Assembly: GCF_029714325.1 (NCBI RefSeq)
Contig: NZ_CP121666.1
Location: 310,001-374,000, forward strand
Source of the DNA: Bradyrhizobium sp. CB1717
GTDB taxonomy: Bacteria > Pseudomonadota > Alphaproteobacteria > Rhizobiales > Xanthobacteraceae
DNA length: 64,000 bases
Direction of reading: 5' to 3'
Below are positions 8,138 through 18,589 of this stretch, piece after piece. Position 1 is the stretch's first letter. Every line of letters begins with the position of its first letter. The position numbers and the translations under genes are program-made. The notes under the pieces were generated by a model that worked only from the letters and a program-made list of their open reading frames with translations, searched no databases and was not told where the DNA came from.

Positions 8138-8977
8138 ATGTTTGAAACGGGTCTGCTCAAGGACAAGCGCATCCTCGTCACCGGCGGCGGCTCGGGCCTC
8201 GGTGCTGCGATGGGACGCCGTTTCCTCGCGCTCGGCGCCGAGCTCGTGATCTGCGGCCGCAAGCTCGACCGGCTCGAGGCGATGGCGAGCGAGATGCGCG
8301 CGCAGATCGGTGGCAAGGTCTCCACCATTGCGTGCGACATCCGCGACGGCGCCGCCGTCGACGGCATGATGGATCAAATCTGGCGCGAGGCGCCGCTCGA
8401 CATCCTCGTCAACAACGCCGCTGCCACGTTCATCGCGCAGAGTGAGCATCTCTCCTTCCGCGCCGCGGATGCGATCCTGGCGCCGACGCTGCATGGCGCG
8501 ATGTATTGCACGCTCGCCGCCGGCAGGCGCTGGATCGAGGGCAGGCATGGCGGCGTGGTGCTCTCGATCCTCTCGACCTCGACCATCACCGGCCGCGCCT
8601 TCACCGTGCCGTCGGCGATGGCGAAATCGGCGGTGCTGGCAATGACCAGGAGCCTCGCGGTCGAATGGGGCCCGAAGGGCATCCGCTGCGTCGCGATCGC
8701 GCCGGGGCCGTTCCCCACCGCCGGCGCATCGGGGCAGCTTCGCCCGGAGGGCCGCGACGAGGGCTGGACCGCGCGCAATCCGCTCGGCCGCACCGGTGAG
8801 CACGGCGAGTTCGCCGATCTCGCGAGCTTCCTGGTCTCCGACCGTGCCGGCTACATCAACGGCGAGATGGTGGTGATCGACGGCGGCGCGCATTTACGCA
8901 GTTCCGGCGCCGAGGATTTGCTCGGCTGGACCGACGCGCAATGGGTCGCCCAGCGCGCCGCGCGATCCAAAGCCTGA
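8138..8977 (+). CDS. SDR oxidoreductase of the 2,4-dienoyl-CoA reductase type
   Basis: A 279-aa short-chain dehydrogenase/reductase. The nucleotide motif TGGGSGLG is at 15-22 and NNAA at 92-95. In place of the usual Tyr-x3-Lys there is Ser159-x3-Lys163 (PSAMAK), the arrangement known from mitochondrial and peroxisomal 2,4-dienoyl-CoA reductases. The C-terminal part (VEWGPKGIRCVAIAPGPF, NGEMVVIDGG) also resembles that subfamily. The likely role is NADPH-dependent reduction of 2,4-dienoyl-CoA during breakdown of unsaturated fatty acids. I start at the ATG at 8138 (AAGGA upstream); the longer frame runs into the repeat. Confidence 0.82.
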   Translation: MFETGLLKDKRILVTGGGSGLGAAMGRRFLALGAELVICGRKLDRLEAMASEMRAQIGGKVSTIACDIRDGAAVDGMMDQIWREAPLDILVNNAAATFIAQSEHLSFRAADAILAPTLHGAMYCTLAAGRRWIEGRHGGVVLSILSTSTITGRAFTVPSAMAKSAVLAMTRSLAVEWGPKGIRCVAIAPGPFPTAGASGQLRPEGRDEGWTARNPLGRTGEHGEFADLASFLVSDRAGYINGEMVVIDGGAHLRSSGAEDLLGWTDAQWVAQRAARSKA

Positions 8978-9092
8978 TCGCGCCGCTGCCGCTAACTGCC
9001 TTCCCAAATTGAACTTTCCCGGCTATCCCTACCCGGGGACAAAGCGCGGCCGGGCCATCTTCCAGTCACAATATTGAGGGAACCACTCCAGC

Positions 9093-9761
9093 ATGTGGCG
9101 GGTGCTATTATTGGCTTTGACGACTGGCGGGGTGGCGTGGGGAATCCCTGATTCCGCGCGGGCGCAACCGGCGCCCAAGGCCGCACCAAAAGAGGCCGCA
9201 CCAAAAGAGGCTGCACCGAAAGCGGCTGCGCCGGCGGCCAATACGGCCGCAAAGACCGCTGCAAAGCCCGAGAGCAAACCGGCGGGCCCGGCCGCGGCGG
9301 TTGCGGGCGGCGCGGAGCCGACCCTGATCGGCCAGTTCGGCACCTGGGGCGCCTATTCGGCGACACCCAACGGCAAGAAGGTCTGCTTCGCGCTGGCAAA
9401 GCCCTCGTCGTCGAAGACGAACCCGCCGAATCGGCCGCGCGATCCCGCCTATGCCTTCGTCTCGACCCGGCCGGCGGAGAAGGTGAACAACGAAGTCTCG
9501 GTCATGATCGGCTACGCGCTGAAGCCGGGCTCGGAATCCTCGGTCGAGGTCGGCGGCGCCGCCTTTGCGATGTATACGCAGGGCGATGGCCTCTGGATCA
9601 AGAACGCGGCCGAGGAGGAGCGGATGGTCGAAGCCATGCGCAAATCCGCCGATCTCGTGGTCAAGGGCGTCTCGGCCAAGGGGACGGAGACGACCGACAC
9701 CTTCTCGCTGAAGGGCCTCGCCCAGGCGCTCGACAAGATCGCCCAGGATTGTAGGCGATAA
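9093..9761 (+). CDS. Invasion-associated locus B (IalB)-like secreted protein
   Basis: A 222-aa exported protein. Residues 1-24 are a Sec signal ending ARA. Residues 25-75 are an Ala/Lys/Pro-rich linker built from repeats such as APKEA. The rest matches the IalB fold: FGTWGAYSATPNGKKVCFA, the AYAFVSTRP region and a conserved terminal Cys in AQDCRR. The family is named after a Bartonella invasion factor but is widespread in non-pathogenic Rhizobiales, where it is a periplasmic or envelope protein of unclear role. The gene stands alone between the SDR and rlmN. Confidence 0.85.
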   Translation: MWRVLLLALTTGGVAWGIPDSARAQPAPKAAPKEAAPKEAAPKAAAPAANTAAKTAAKPESKPAGPAAAVAGGAEPTLIGQFGTWGAYSATPNGKKVCFALAKPSSSKTNPPNRPRDPAYAFVSTRPAEKVNNEVSVMIGYALKPGSESSVEVGGAAFAMYTQGDGLWIKNAAEEERMVEAMRKSADLVVKGVSAKGTETTDTFSLKGLAQALDKIAQDCRR

Positions 9762-9842
9762 CGCCTAGTCGTTAAGGCTGAGGGCGATAAGGTCGCAATC
9801 GGCGGTTCCGGTTGCTATATAGGGGCGGTTCCAGATTTCTTT

Positions 9843-9945
9843 CGTCATTCCGGGGCGATGCGCAGCATCGAACTATGGTGCCCAGTTGGGCACCTTGAGA
9901 ATCTCGAGGTTCCCGGTTCGGCTCTTCGAGCTGCCCCGGAACGAC
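9843..9945. repeat. Intergenic palindromic repeat, CGTCATTCCGG family
   Basis: The left arm CGTCATTCCGGGGC and right arm GCCCCGGAACGAC are inverted, with a GGTGCCCAGTTGGGCACC hairpin between them. It shares the ATCTCGAGGTTCC core with the element at 1764-1842. It ends 20 bases before rlmN and therefore lies in that gene's upstream region. Confidence 0.8.
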
Positions 9946-9965
9946 CACAGCAATTAGGCCCATAG

Positions 9966-11168
9966 ATGCAACCGACGACCGAGCCGCACAACGCAATCCT
10001 GGTGGAGAAGACTCCGCTCGAAACCTACGTGCCGCCGGCCAAACCGTCGCTGATCGGCCTGTCGCGCAGCGAGCTTGCCGACCGCCTCGGCGAGATCGGG
10101 GTCGCGCCGGCGCAGCGCAAGATGCGCGTGCAGCAGCTCTGGCACTGGCTCTATTTCCGCGGCGCCCAGAGCTTCGACGACATGACCTCGATCTCGAAGG
10201 GCATCCGCGCCGACCTCGCGCAGCACTTCACCGTCGACCGTCCCGAAGTCGTGGCCGAGCAGATTTCCAACGACGGCACCCGCAAATGGCTGCTGCGGCT
10301 GCCGAGCGGCGACAATGTCGAGAAGGCGCATGAAGTCGAGTGCGTCTACATCCCCGAGACCGACCGCGGCACGCTCTGCGTCTCCTCGCAGGTCGGCTGC
10401 ACGCTGAACTGCTCGTTCTGCCACACCGGCACGCAGCGCCTGGTGCGCAACCTCACCGCCGGCGAGATCGTCGGCCAGGTGATGGTCGCGCGCGATCGCC
10501 TGAACGACTGGGCCGATCGCGAGGACGGCACGCGCCGCGTCACCAACATCGTGATGATGGGCATGGGCGAGCCGCTCTACAATTTCGACGCGGTGCGCGA
10601 TGCGCTGCTGATCGTCGGCGACAATGAAGGCATCGGCATCTCCCGCCGCCGCATCACGCTGTCGACCTCGGGCGTGGTGCCGAACATCGTGCGCGCCGGC
10701 GAGGAGATCGGCGTCATGCTCGCGATCTCGCTGCATGCGGTGCGTGACGAGCTTCGCAACGAGCTGGTACCGCTCAATCGCAAATATCCGATCAAGGAGC
10801 TCTTGCAGGCCTGCCGCGACTATCCCGGCGCCTCGAACGCGCGCCGCATCACCTTCGAATATGTGATGCTCAAGGGCGTCAACGATTCGCTCGACGATGC
10901 GAAGCTGCTGGTGAAGATGCTCAAGGGCATTCACGCAAAAATCAATCTGATCCCGTTCAATCCCTGGCCCGGCACCGCCTATGAGTGTTCGGACTGGGAC
11001 CAGATCGAAAAGTTCTCCGAATACATCTTCAACGCCGGCTATTCCTCGCCGGTGCGCACCCCGCGCGGCCGCGACATCCTCGCCGCCTGCGGCCAGCTCA
11101 AGTCGGAGACTGAAAAGCTCAGCGCTCGCGAGCGCCAGGCGCTCCGCGCCATGGCGATGACGGATTAG
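9966..11168 (+). CDS. rlmN: 23S rRNA (adenine(2503)-C(2))-methyltransferase RlmN
   Basis: A 400-aa radical-SAM enzyme that methylates C2 of A2503 in 23S rRNA, and usually A37 of some tRNAs, affecting fidelity at the peptidyl-transferase centre. The iron-sulfur motif C-x3-C-x2-C is at Cys145, Cys149 and Cys152 (GCTLNCSFC). The two mechanistic cysteines are visible in TLCVSSQ (Cys138) and near the C-terminus (LAACGQLK). The length is typical for alphaproteobacteria, which carry an N-terminal extension. The ATG follows a repeat element closely and has no strong ribosome site. Confidence 0.96.
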   Translation: MQPTTEPHNAILVEKTPLETYVPPAKPSLIGLSRSELADRLGEIGVAPAQRKMRVQQLWHWLYFRGAQSFDDMTSISKGIRADLAQHFTVDRPEVVAEQISNDGTRKWLLRLPSGDNVEKAHEVECVYIPETDRGTLCVSSQVGCTLNCSFCHTGTQRLVRNLTAGEIVGQVMVARDRLNDWADREDGTRRVTNIVMMGMGEPLYNFDAVRDALLIVGDNEGIGISRRRITLSTSGVVPNIVRAGEEIGVMLAISLHAVRDELRNELVPLNRKYPIKELLQACRDYPGASNARRITFEYVMLKGVNDSLDDAKLLVKMLKGIHAKINLIPFNPWPGTAYECSDWDQIEKFSEYIFNAGYSSPVRTPRGRDILAACGQLKSETEKLSARERQALRAMAMTD

Positions 11169-11195
11169 CTTGTCATGCCCGCGCTCTCGCAGCTT

Positions 11196-11282
11196 CGTCA
11201 TTGCGAGGAGCGTAGCGACGACGCAATCCAGACTGCCTCAGCGGATGCATTTCTGGATTGCTTCGCTTCGCTCGCAATGACG
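11196..11282. repeat. Intergenic inverted-repeat element, CGTCATTGCGAG family (second copy)
   Basis: CGTCATTGCGAGGAGCGTAG at the left and CTTCGCTCGCAATGACGG at the right. It is the same family as 8028-8108 with a different centre. It lies between rlmN and the following membrane-protein gene. Confidence 0.85.
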
Positions 11283-11302
11283 GCAACGGTGGCTTCTTCC
11301 AG

Positions 11303-11797
11303 ATGTCCCTGATCGGCCGCCTCATCGTCATCTTCATCGGCTTTCTCGCCGCCTGTTTCGTCGGCGGCATGATCGTGGTCATGGCGCTGCTGTTTCCGGA
11401 GTTCGCCGATCTCGGCGCCGGTCCCGTCGATCAAGGCGCGATCGATATCCTGCTCGGCTTTGGCTTCATCTTCGTCTCGGGCTTCGCGCTGGTGCCGGCG
11501 GCGGTGATCGTCGCCATCACCGAAGCGCTCTATATCCGCAGCGCACTCGCTTATGCCGTCGGCGGCGGCCTTGTCGGGCTCGCCTGCTATCTCGGCCTCG
11601 TTCCCTTCCATTCTGACACGCTGCAGTTCGAAGGCATCGTGCGGCGTCACCTGGAAATCATGACGGGGGCCGGCATCGTCGCCGGCGTCGTCTACTGGCT
11701 GATCGCCGGCCGCAGCGCCGGCGCCTGGCGCAACCCGCCGCCCCCGCGCAAGCCGCCTCCACCGTTGCCGGCGAATTCGCGGCCGGATGCGAGGTGA
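11303..11797 (+). CDS. Conserved four-helix membrane protein, unknown function
   Basis: A 164-aa integral membrane protein with about four hydrophobic helices (around 5-30, 45-70, 80-100 and 118-138) and a Pro/Arg-rich cytoplasmic tail. The open frame starts earlier, inside the repeat. The ATG at 11303 (MSLIGRLIVIF) is the first that leads straight into a membrane helix, but its ribosome site is poor. I do not recognise a named family. It follows rlmN on the same strand, separated by the repeat. Confidence 0.65.
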   Translation: MSLIGRLIVIFIGFLAACFVGGMIVVMALLFPEFADLGAGPVDQGAIDILLGFGFIFVSGFALVPAAVIVAITEALYIRSALAYAVGGGLVGLACYLGLVPFHSDTLQFEGIVRRHLEIMTGAGIVAGVVYWLIAGRSAGAWRNPPPPRKPPPPLPANSRPDAR

Positions 11798-11849
11798 AGT
11801 AATTCGCCACATACTCGGTGTCGTCGCGGCCTAGTGCGCAATTGCGCAC

Positions 11850-11965
11850 GGGGGCCGGGACCCATACCGCGGAATCTATCGATGGCTATCGGTAGGAGTA
11901 CCGAATGACGGGTCTTCGCCAAACTCCTCCCTGGAGGTACGGGTCCCGGCCTTCGCCGGGACGAC
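11850..11965. repeat. Degenerate copy of the GTCCTGGCGAAAGCC repeat family
   Basis: The right arm GGTCCCGGCCTTCGCCGGGACGAC is well preserved, while the left arm (GGGGGCCGGGACCCATA) is eroded. It is related to the element at 4313-4435. It occupies much of the 272-base gap before the PAP2 gene, where no other feature was seen. Confidence 0.7.
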
Positions 11966-12069
11966 TGTGTGGAGGCATTGCGTTTCAACAAAGTCATGCC
12001 CGCCCGCATCGCTCGCCGGGACCGTCTCCGGGGTTTCCATCCCCGCCCCACTCCGCTAAACCGCGCGCC

Positions 12070-12846
12070 ATGAACCGGACTGGACTCTTCATTGCCCTGG
12101 CACTGTGGCTCGTGATCGGCGTCGTTTTCGGCCTCTATCCCGAGCTCGATCTCAAGCTGGCCTCGCTGTTCTTCGACCCCGCGACGAAGACGTTTCCGCT
12201 CAAGCTGATCGATTGGGCCGGCTTCGCGCGCGACGCGGCGATGTGGATCGCCTGGGCGTTCGTGCTGCCCTCGCTGGTGGCGCTGGTGGTCAAGATGATC
12301 CGGCCGGACCGTCCGCTGCTGGTGTCGGGGCGCGCGATCGTGTTCCTGCTGGTGACGATCATCCTGTCGGCCGGCATCCTCACCAATCTCACCTTCAAGA
12401 CTTATTGGGGCCGGCCGCGCCCGGTGGTGGTGACCGAGTTTGCCGGCGACCAGCAATTCGTGCCGTGGTGGGATCCGCGCGGCGGCTGCGCGCGCAATTG
12501 CTCGTTCTTCTCGGGCGAGGGCGCGACCGCGTTCTGGACGCTGGCCCCCGCCGCATTGGCCCCGCCGGCATGGCGGCCGCTCGCTTATGCCGGCGCGCTT
12601 ATCTTCGGCGCCGTGACGTCAGGGCTCCGCATGGCCTTCGGCGGGCACTTCTTTACCGATGTCTCGATCGCCGGCCTCGTCACCTTCGTCGTGATCTGGT
12701 TCGCCTATGCGCTGATCTACCGCTGGCCGCGGACCCGGTTCTCGGACGAGGCGGTGGATGCCGCCCTGACCCGGCTGAACATGCCCGCCTACCGGCTCCG
12801 CCAGCGCCTGTTCGGCCGCAAGACCAACCCCGCACCGTCGATTTGA
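12070..12846 (+). CDS. PAP2-family membrane phosphatase (lipid A phosphatase-like)
   Basis: A 258-aa membrane phosphatase with five to six helices. The three PAP2 motifs are visible: K-x6-RP (KTYWGRPRP), a variant second motif (FFSGEGA, with Glu where the classic PSGH has His) and R-x5-H-x3-D (RMAFGGHFFTD). The SGEG variant and the size suggest the branch that includes lipid A 1- or 4'-phosphatases, though other lipid phosphates cannot be excluded. I start at the ATG at 12070 because the upstream extension is low-quality sequence within the repeat. It lies 95 bases before argG. Confidence 0.8.
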   Translation: MNRTGLFIALALWLVIGVVFGLYPELDLKLASLFFDPATKTFPLKLIDWAGFARDAAMWIAWAFVLPSLVALVVKMIRPDRPLLVSGRAIVFLLVTIILSAGILTNLTFKTYWGRPRPVVVTEFAGDQQFVPWWDPRGGCARNCSFFSGEGATAFWTLAPAALAPPAWRPLAYAGALIFGAVTSGLRMAFGGHFFTDVSIAGLVTFVVIWFAYALIYRWPRTRFSDEAVDAALTRLNMPAYRLRQRLFGRKTNPAPSI

Positions 12847-12923
12847 GCCATTAAATGCGTGCCGAGCCCTGCGAAATTTGATATTCGCGCGGTCAGGTTC
12901 GCCCCGAAATCAGACCCCTTTGA

Positions 12924-14279
<1,356 letters not shown>

Positions 14280-14282
14280 TCT

Positions 14283-14374
14283 CGTAGGGTGGGCAAAGCG
14301 AAGCGTGCCCACCATCCTTCCACGACCGAGATGATTGGTGGGCACGGCGCTCACGCGCCTTTGCCCACCCTACG
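14283..14374. repeat. Intergenic inverted-repeat element, CGTAGGGTGGGCAAAG family
   Basis: Left arm CGTAGGGTGGGCAAAGCGAA and right arm GCGCCTTTGCCCACCCTACG are inverted, with internal GTGCCCACCAT/ATTGGTGGGCAC pairing. It is a repeat type distinct from the others in the window. It lies just after argG. Confidence 0.85.
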
Positions 14375-14417
14375 ATTGCGCGATATGCCGCAACGTCGCG
14401 TGTAACACCGAAAACAA

Positions 14418-14445
14418 AAATGGCCGGGATCGCTCCCGGCCATTT
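14418..14445 (-). terminator. Rho-independent terminator of the OmpA-family gene
   Basis: A perfect 12-base-pair stem (AAATGGCCGGGA / TCCCGGCCATTT) with a 4-base loop. On the minus strand it is followed by the T-rich run TTTTTGTTTT, as expected for termination of the gene ending at 14462. On the plus strand it could also stop read-through from argG, though the following tract is less T-rich. Confidence 0.8.
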
Positions 14446-14461
14446 GCGTTTGTGCGTGCCG

Positions 14462-16666
14462 TTACCGCGGCGGCGCGGTGCCGGGCGGGGGCGGCGGCAG
14501 CGAGGCCTGGCCGCCGTTGAGCAGCGGCGTGATGCGGCGGACCGTGACGCGCCGGTTGATCAGGCTCGGTCCCTGCGTCTGCTCCTTCAGGTACTGCTCG
14601 CCATAGCCCTGCGACGTCAGGTTCTCCGCCGGCACATTGAACTGCTGCGTCAGCAATTCGGCCGCGGACTGCGCCCGGCGATCCGAGAGCGACAGATTGT
14701 CGACCTCGTTGCCGACCGCGTCGGTGTGGCCCTCGATCAGGAACACCTCGCGCGGGTTGCGCTGGATCGCCTGGTTGAGGCCGTCGGCGATCACCTGCAG
14801 CCGGGCCGCCTGGTCCGGCGGGATGGTCCACGATCCCGTCTCGAAGTTGATCGTGTTGACGTCGATGCTCGGCATCTGCATGCGAACATTCGGGCTGTAG
14901 CGGATCTCGTCGAGCGAGTAACGGCGATCGATCCGCTGCACCGGCGGTGCCTGCATGGTCGCGTAGATCACGTCCGGCGACGCCTCCTGCGCGTCGACGA
15001 TGTAGCGATCGTAGGGGATGTTCACGACCGGCGGCGGCACGTCGACATAGAAGCCGCCGACCGACCGCGGATCGCGGTAGCTGTTGTCGATGATGACGAT
15101 CTCGCGCCCGCCGGGGTCCCGGCGAATTCGACGCAGCAGCGAGCCGTCCGGGCCGACCACGGTGATCACCTCGCTGCCATCGGGACGGATCACGACGGTG
15201 CGGGTTTCGCCGCCGATCGTGTCAGTGCGGATGTCGCGGGCGCCGTAGCGGAAGCGATAGAGATCGTTGCCGCGGACATAGGCCTGCCCGCCGGGATCGC
15301 GGATGATGATGCGGTCCGGCTCGTTGTAGATGGTGCGGCCGCCTTCGACGACCTCGCGCCGCTGGTTGTGGAGGTCGGCGATGGTCGCGCCGATCACGGC
15401 ACCGGCCACCACACCGGCACCGATCGCGAGCGGCGTCAGGTCACGCTGCGGCGGGCGCGGCGGCGGCGGCAAGGGTGCCGCGACCGTCGGCGCGGCCTGG
15501 AAGGCCGGCGCAACCGTCGGCGGACGGTATTGGGCCCGGTTGGGCGGCGGCGTAGCAGCCGCGGAGCCGGGGACGACCGTCGGAGCTGCAGCACCGGCGG
15601 GCGCCGCGGGCCGGGGCGGCAGGGTGCCGGCCTGGGGCGGCGCGGCCGGAGCTCCGGCAGCAGGTGCGCCGGCAGGAGGCGTTCCACCCTGTTGGCCGGG
15701 AGTTGGCGTCGCCGTCGGGGCTGGAGTCGCGCCGGGGGCAGGGGTCGTGCCGGGAGCCGGAGTCGCCGATCCCGGACGTCCGGCCGGCGGCGCAGCGGCG
15801 CCACCTGGGGCCGGCGTTGCCGTTGGAGCGGGCGTAGCACCGGGGGCTGGCGTTCCCGCCGCCGGAGGCGCGCCGGGACGGGTGCCGGGCGGCAGTGCGC
15901 CGGGGCGGCCAGCCGGCGGTGCGCCGGGCGTGCTGCCCGGAGCCGGCGTTGCGGTCGGCGCAGGTGTCGCGGTCGGTGCGGGTGTCGCAGTCGGAGCAGG
16001 AGTGGCTGCCGGCGCGGGCGAGCCCGGGCGGGCCGAAGGTGCACCGGGTGGAGGGGCTGCGGGCGTCGCCGTAGGCGCAGGCGCGGGCCGCACCGAGGGT
16101 GCCGCTGCAGGAGGCGGCGGAGGAGGAGTTGGAGTCGGGTGCGCGGCAGCCGGAGGCGGTGCCGGCGGCGTCGGTCGTGCCGCAGGTGGGGCCGGAGGCG
16201 GTGCCGGCGGCGTGGGCGCCGGACGTGCCGCGGGCGGCGCTGGCGGCGGCGGTGTCGGGGCGTGCTGCTGCGGGGCCGCGGCCGGAGGCGGCGACGGCTG
16301 CTTCGGAGCGGCAGGCGGCGGGGGTGGCGGCGGCGGAGCCGGACGGGCCGCAGGAGGCGGCGGCGGTGGAGGCGGTGCTGCCGGTCGCGGCGGCGCAGCA
16401 GCCGGCGGAGGCGCAGCGGGCGGGTGGGGCGGAGCAGCGGCGGGCGGCGGTGCAGCCGGGCGCGCGGGCGCGGCAGGCGGCGTGGCCGCAGGCGGGCCCT
16501 TCGGCGGCTGCTTCGGTTTTCCGTCAGGGCCGGTCTCTTGCGACGGAGCCGGCTGCGCCTGCGCGACCACGAGCGGCGAAGCGCTTTGCGCATGCGATGC
16601 AGTGTTGGCCAATTGCATCGCGGTGAGAGCCGTCGTCGCAAGCAGCACGAAACGAAGGTTGGTCAT
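14462..16666 (-). CDS. OmpA-family peptidoglycan-binding protein with long Pro/Ala-rich region
   Basis: A 734-aa envelope protein. Residues 1-26 are a Sec signal. About 30-360 is extreme Pro/Ala low-complexity sequence, including repeated PAPTATPAP units. A conserved middle region follows (IGAGVVAGAVIGATIADLHN, then IIRDPGGQAYVRGNDLYRFR). The last 110 residues form an OmpA_C domain that would bind peptidoglycan (FLIEGHTDAVGNEVDNLSLS, INRRVTVRR). The long linker could span the periplasm. Large antisense open frames over this gene arise from the GC-rich repeats and are not genes. Confidence 0.85.
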   Translation of the reverse strand: MTNLRFVLLATTALTAMQLANTASHAQSASPLVVAQAQPAPSQETGPDGKPKQPPKGPPAATPPAAPARPAAPPPAAAPPHPPAAPPPAAAPPRPAAPPPPPPPPAARPAPPPPPPPPAAPKQPSPPPAAAPQQHAPTPPPPAPPAARPAPTPPAPPPAPPAARPTPPAPPPAAAHPTPTPPPPPPAAAPSVRPAPAPTATPAAPPPGAPSARPGSPAPAATPAPTATPAPTATPAPTATPAPGSTPGAPPAGRPGALPPGTRPGAPPAAGTPAPGATPAPTATPAPGGAAAPPAGRPGSATPAPGTTPAPGATPAPTATPTPGQQGGTPPAGAPAAGAPAAPPQAGTLPPRPAAPAGAAAPTVVPGSAAATPPPNRAQYRPPTVAPAFQAAPTVAAPLPPPPRPPQRDLTPLAIGAGVVAGAVIGATIADLHNQRREVVEGGRTIYNEPDRIIIRDPGGQAYVRGNDLYRFRYGARDIRTDTIGGETRTVVIRPDGSEVITVVGPDGSLLRRIRRDPGGREIVIIDNSYRDPRSVGGFYVDVPPPVVNIPYDRYIVDAQEASPDVIYATMQAPPVQRIDRRYSLDEIRYSPNVRMQMPSIDVNTINFETGSWTIPPDQAARLQVIADGLNQAIQRNPREVFLIEGHTDAVGNEVDNLSLSDRRAQSAAELLTQQFNVPAENLTSQGYGEQYLKEQTQGPSLINRRVTVRRITPLLNGGQASLPPPPPGTAPPR

Positions 16667-16853
16667 GGTGGTGAACTTCCCCGGAAGGTTCTTTGACGAA
16701 GTGGTTGGGATGAACAGCTACGCGTTAGGCCGCATTGTGGCGGGCGAAGCGGTCGCGGCCCGATTTATTTGTGCACGCAAATCATCTCACTATGGCGACG
16801 TTCATTGCGCATTCAGACGCTCCTTGCAATCGCCTCACATGTGATGCTTCGCC

Positions 16854-17105
16854 TCATATGCGATTGCGCGGCGGCATTGCGTCCGTCGCAGGATTGGGCG
16901 TGAGCGGACCGTTCGGCCCGCGCGATGGAATCTCCTCAGGCACGTGGCCCGGCAGTTCGTCGGGCCGCGGTGATTCGCCGGGCTCGCGCACCGGCGGCGT
17001 GATATCGGGTTGCGGATTGCCCGGCGGAATTCCCGGCGGCGGCTCGGTCGGAGTGCCCGGTGTCGACGGTGGAATCTCGGGCGGTTCGATCGGCATCGGC
17101 ATCAT
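16854..17105 (-). CDS. Short proline-rich hypothetical protein
   Basis: An 83-aa protein made almost entirely of Pro/Gly/Glu-rich segments (PPEIPPSTPGTPTEPPPGIP, then PVREPGESPRPDELPG). It has no signal peptide, membrane helix or recognisable fold. I recall similar Pro-rich small proteins from Bradyrhizobium, which supports its reality, but the composition could also be fortuitous. The start among several Met codons is uncertain. Confidence 0.5.
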   Translation of the reverse strand: MMPMPIEPPEIPPSTPGTPTEPPPGIPPGNPQPDITPPVREPGESPRPDELPGHVPEEIPSRGPNGPLTPNPATDAMPPRNRI

Positions 17106-17179
17106 CGAGATCGTTGTCCAGAGAACGATAACGACGATGCCGTGCCGATGTTCCGCCTCGCATCGTTTCGAAGTGCGCC

Positions 17180-17566
17180 CTATTCGGGCAGATGGCAGAC
17201 GGCCTCGATGTTGTGGCCGTCGGGATCAAGCACGAACGCGCCATAATAGTTCGCATGATAATGCGGACGGAGCCCGGGGGGCCCGTTGTCGCGTCCTCCG
17301 GCTGCCATCGCCGCCTTGTAGAAGGCATCCACGGTGGCGCGGTCCTTGGCGGCGATCGCGATATGCACCGGCTTGTTCATCGCGCCTTCGCCGCCGAACC
17401 ATAAATCCGGCTTGCCGTCGGCGCCGAAGCCGGCCGCCGCAGCGTGACCGGTCTGCTCCGCCGTGACCTCCATGATCAGGCCGTAGCCGAGCGGAGCCAG
17501 CGCCTTCGCATAGAACGCTTTCGCGCGCTCGTAATCGGAGACGGAGAAACCCAGATGGTCGATCAT
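17180..17566 (-). CDS. VOC-superfamily (glyoxalase/bleomycin-resistance fold) protein
   Basis: A 128-aa vicinal-oxygen-chelate protein with two beta-alpha-beta-beta-beta units. Metal-ligand candidates are visible in MIDHLGFSVSD (His4), KPVHIAIAA and near the C-terminus (DPDGHNIEAVCH). I start at the ATG at 17566, which has GGGAGG upstream. It lies 25 bases after the FkbM-methyltransferase gene on the same strand, so co-transcription is likely. Members range from lyases to dioxygenases; the substrate cannot be read from sequence. Confidence 0.85.
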   Translation of the reverse strand: MIDHLGFSVSDYERAKAFYAKALAPLGYGLIMEVTAEQTGHAAAAGFGADGKPDLWFGGEGAMNKPVHIAIAAKDRATVDAFYKAAMAAGGRDNGPPGLRPHYHANYYGAFVLDPDGHNIEAVCHLPE

Positions 17567-17591
17567 CGCTAACCTCCCTTGCTCGTCCCTG

Positions 17592-18473
17592 TCAGCGCGA
17601 CAGGAACGTATTGCTTCGTGTCTTGCGCGCGACCGCAAAGCCGCGCGCGACCATGTCGGCAATACAATCCTGCTGCCATTCGTTTTGTGACAGATGTTCG
17701 ATCACCACTGCGCGCGGCCACAGCGATTGCGGTGCGTCGCGGAAGAAGCCGATCAGCACGCGGTCCTCAAAGCCCTCGACGTCGATCTTGAGCGAATCGA
17801 CTTGGCCGACGCCGGCCTCATCGAGAATGCGCGTCAAGCGCAGCGACGGCACCTTGATGGCGTCAGCGCTGGCCGCGCCGGTCACGACATGCGTCGCGCC
17901 GAGATTGCCGCCACCGCTCTCGATCATCAGCTCGCCGTCGCTGTCGCCCGCGGCGGCCTGAACCAGGCGCACCTGCGTTGCCTGCGATGCGGCGTGGTTG
18001 AAGGAGAGCCGTCCGAAGGTCAGCGGATGCGGCTCGATTGCGACCACCTTGCCTTGGGTGCCGACCTGCCGCGCCATCACCAGCGCAAACGTGCCGACAT
18101 TGGCGCCGACGTCGACGAACACGCCGCCCGCAGGCGTGTGCTGTCGCAGGAAATCGAGCTCGTCGAGATTGTAGTCGGGATTGAACAGGGCGCCGCGCTC
18201 GGTCGCGCTGCCTTGATGATAGAAGCGGAACGAGGCGCCCTGATACTGTACATCGATCGGGCCGCCGCGCAGTAGATTGACCAGCCGCGACAGCCAGGGC
18301 CGGAACGCGCCGCGCTTCAGCCCCGATCGCGTCGCAAGGCGGATGATCGCGGCCTGCGCCGCATTCGGCGCAAACGCGCCAAACGGCGCGGACGAAGGGG
18401 CATTGTCGGGCGTCAAGCAGCAGGTCCTCGTTGCAGGCGGCGCATGCATAGCCGGTTTTGGCGGGGACTCCAA
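17592..18473 (-). CDS. FkbM-family SAM-dependent methyltransferase
   Basis: A 293-aa protein with the FkbM methyltransferase fold at about 100-285. The SAM-binding motif VFVDVGANVGTFAL is followed by AIEPHP and, later, LKIDVEGFEDRVL, which is diagnostic for the family. The N-terminal 70 residues are variable. FkbM enzymes usually O-methylate sugars or polyketides; none of those pathways is nearby. It is followed closely by the VOC gene. Confidence 0.88.
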   Translation of the reverse strand: MESPPKPAMHAPPATRTCCLTPDNAPSSAPFGAFAPNAAQAAIIRLATRSGLKRGAFRPWLSRLVNLLRGGPIDVQYQGASFRFYHQGSATERGALFNPDYNLDELDFLRQHTPAGGVFVDVGANVGTFALVMARQVGTQGKVVAIEPHPLTFGRLSFNHAASQATQVRLVQAAAGDSDGELMIESGGGNLGATHVVTGAASADAIKVPSLRLTRILDEAGVGQVDSLKIDVEGFEDRVLIGFFRDAPQSLWPRAVVIEHLSQNEWQQDCIADMVARGFAVARKTRSNTFLSR

Positions 18474-18490
18474 CGCTGCGGGAAGAGAAT

Positions 18491-18576
18491 GTAGCCCGGA
18501 TGGAGCGCAGCGAAATCCGGGGTTCTTGCCCTACGGACCGACCTTCCCGGATTACGCTGCGCTCCATCCGGGCTAC
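18491..18576. repeat. Intergenic inverted-repeat element, GTAGCCCGGATGGAGCG family
   Basis: GTAGCCCGGATGGAGCGCAG at the left and CTGCGCTCCATCCGGGCTAC at the right form a perfect 20-base inverted repeat around a centre of about 45 bases. It lies between the ABC-transporter and FkbM genes. Confidence 0.88.
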
Positions 18577-18589
18577 GCAGCGGCGGGCC

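Noticed and set aside
14420..16696. A 758-codon plus-strand open frame opposite the OmpA-family gene, and other long frames over the same stretch
   Set aside because: The sequence is GC-rich low-complexity, so all frames stay open. Only the minus-strand frame has a signal peptide, an OmpA domain and a terminator.
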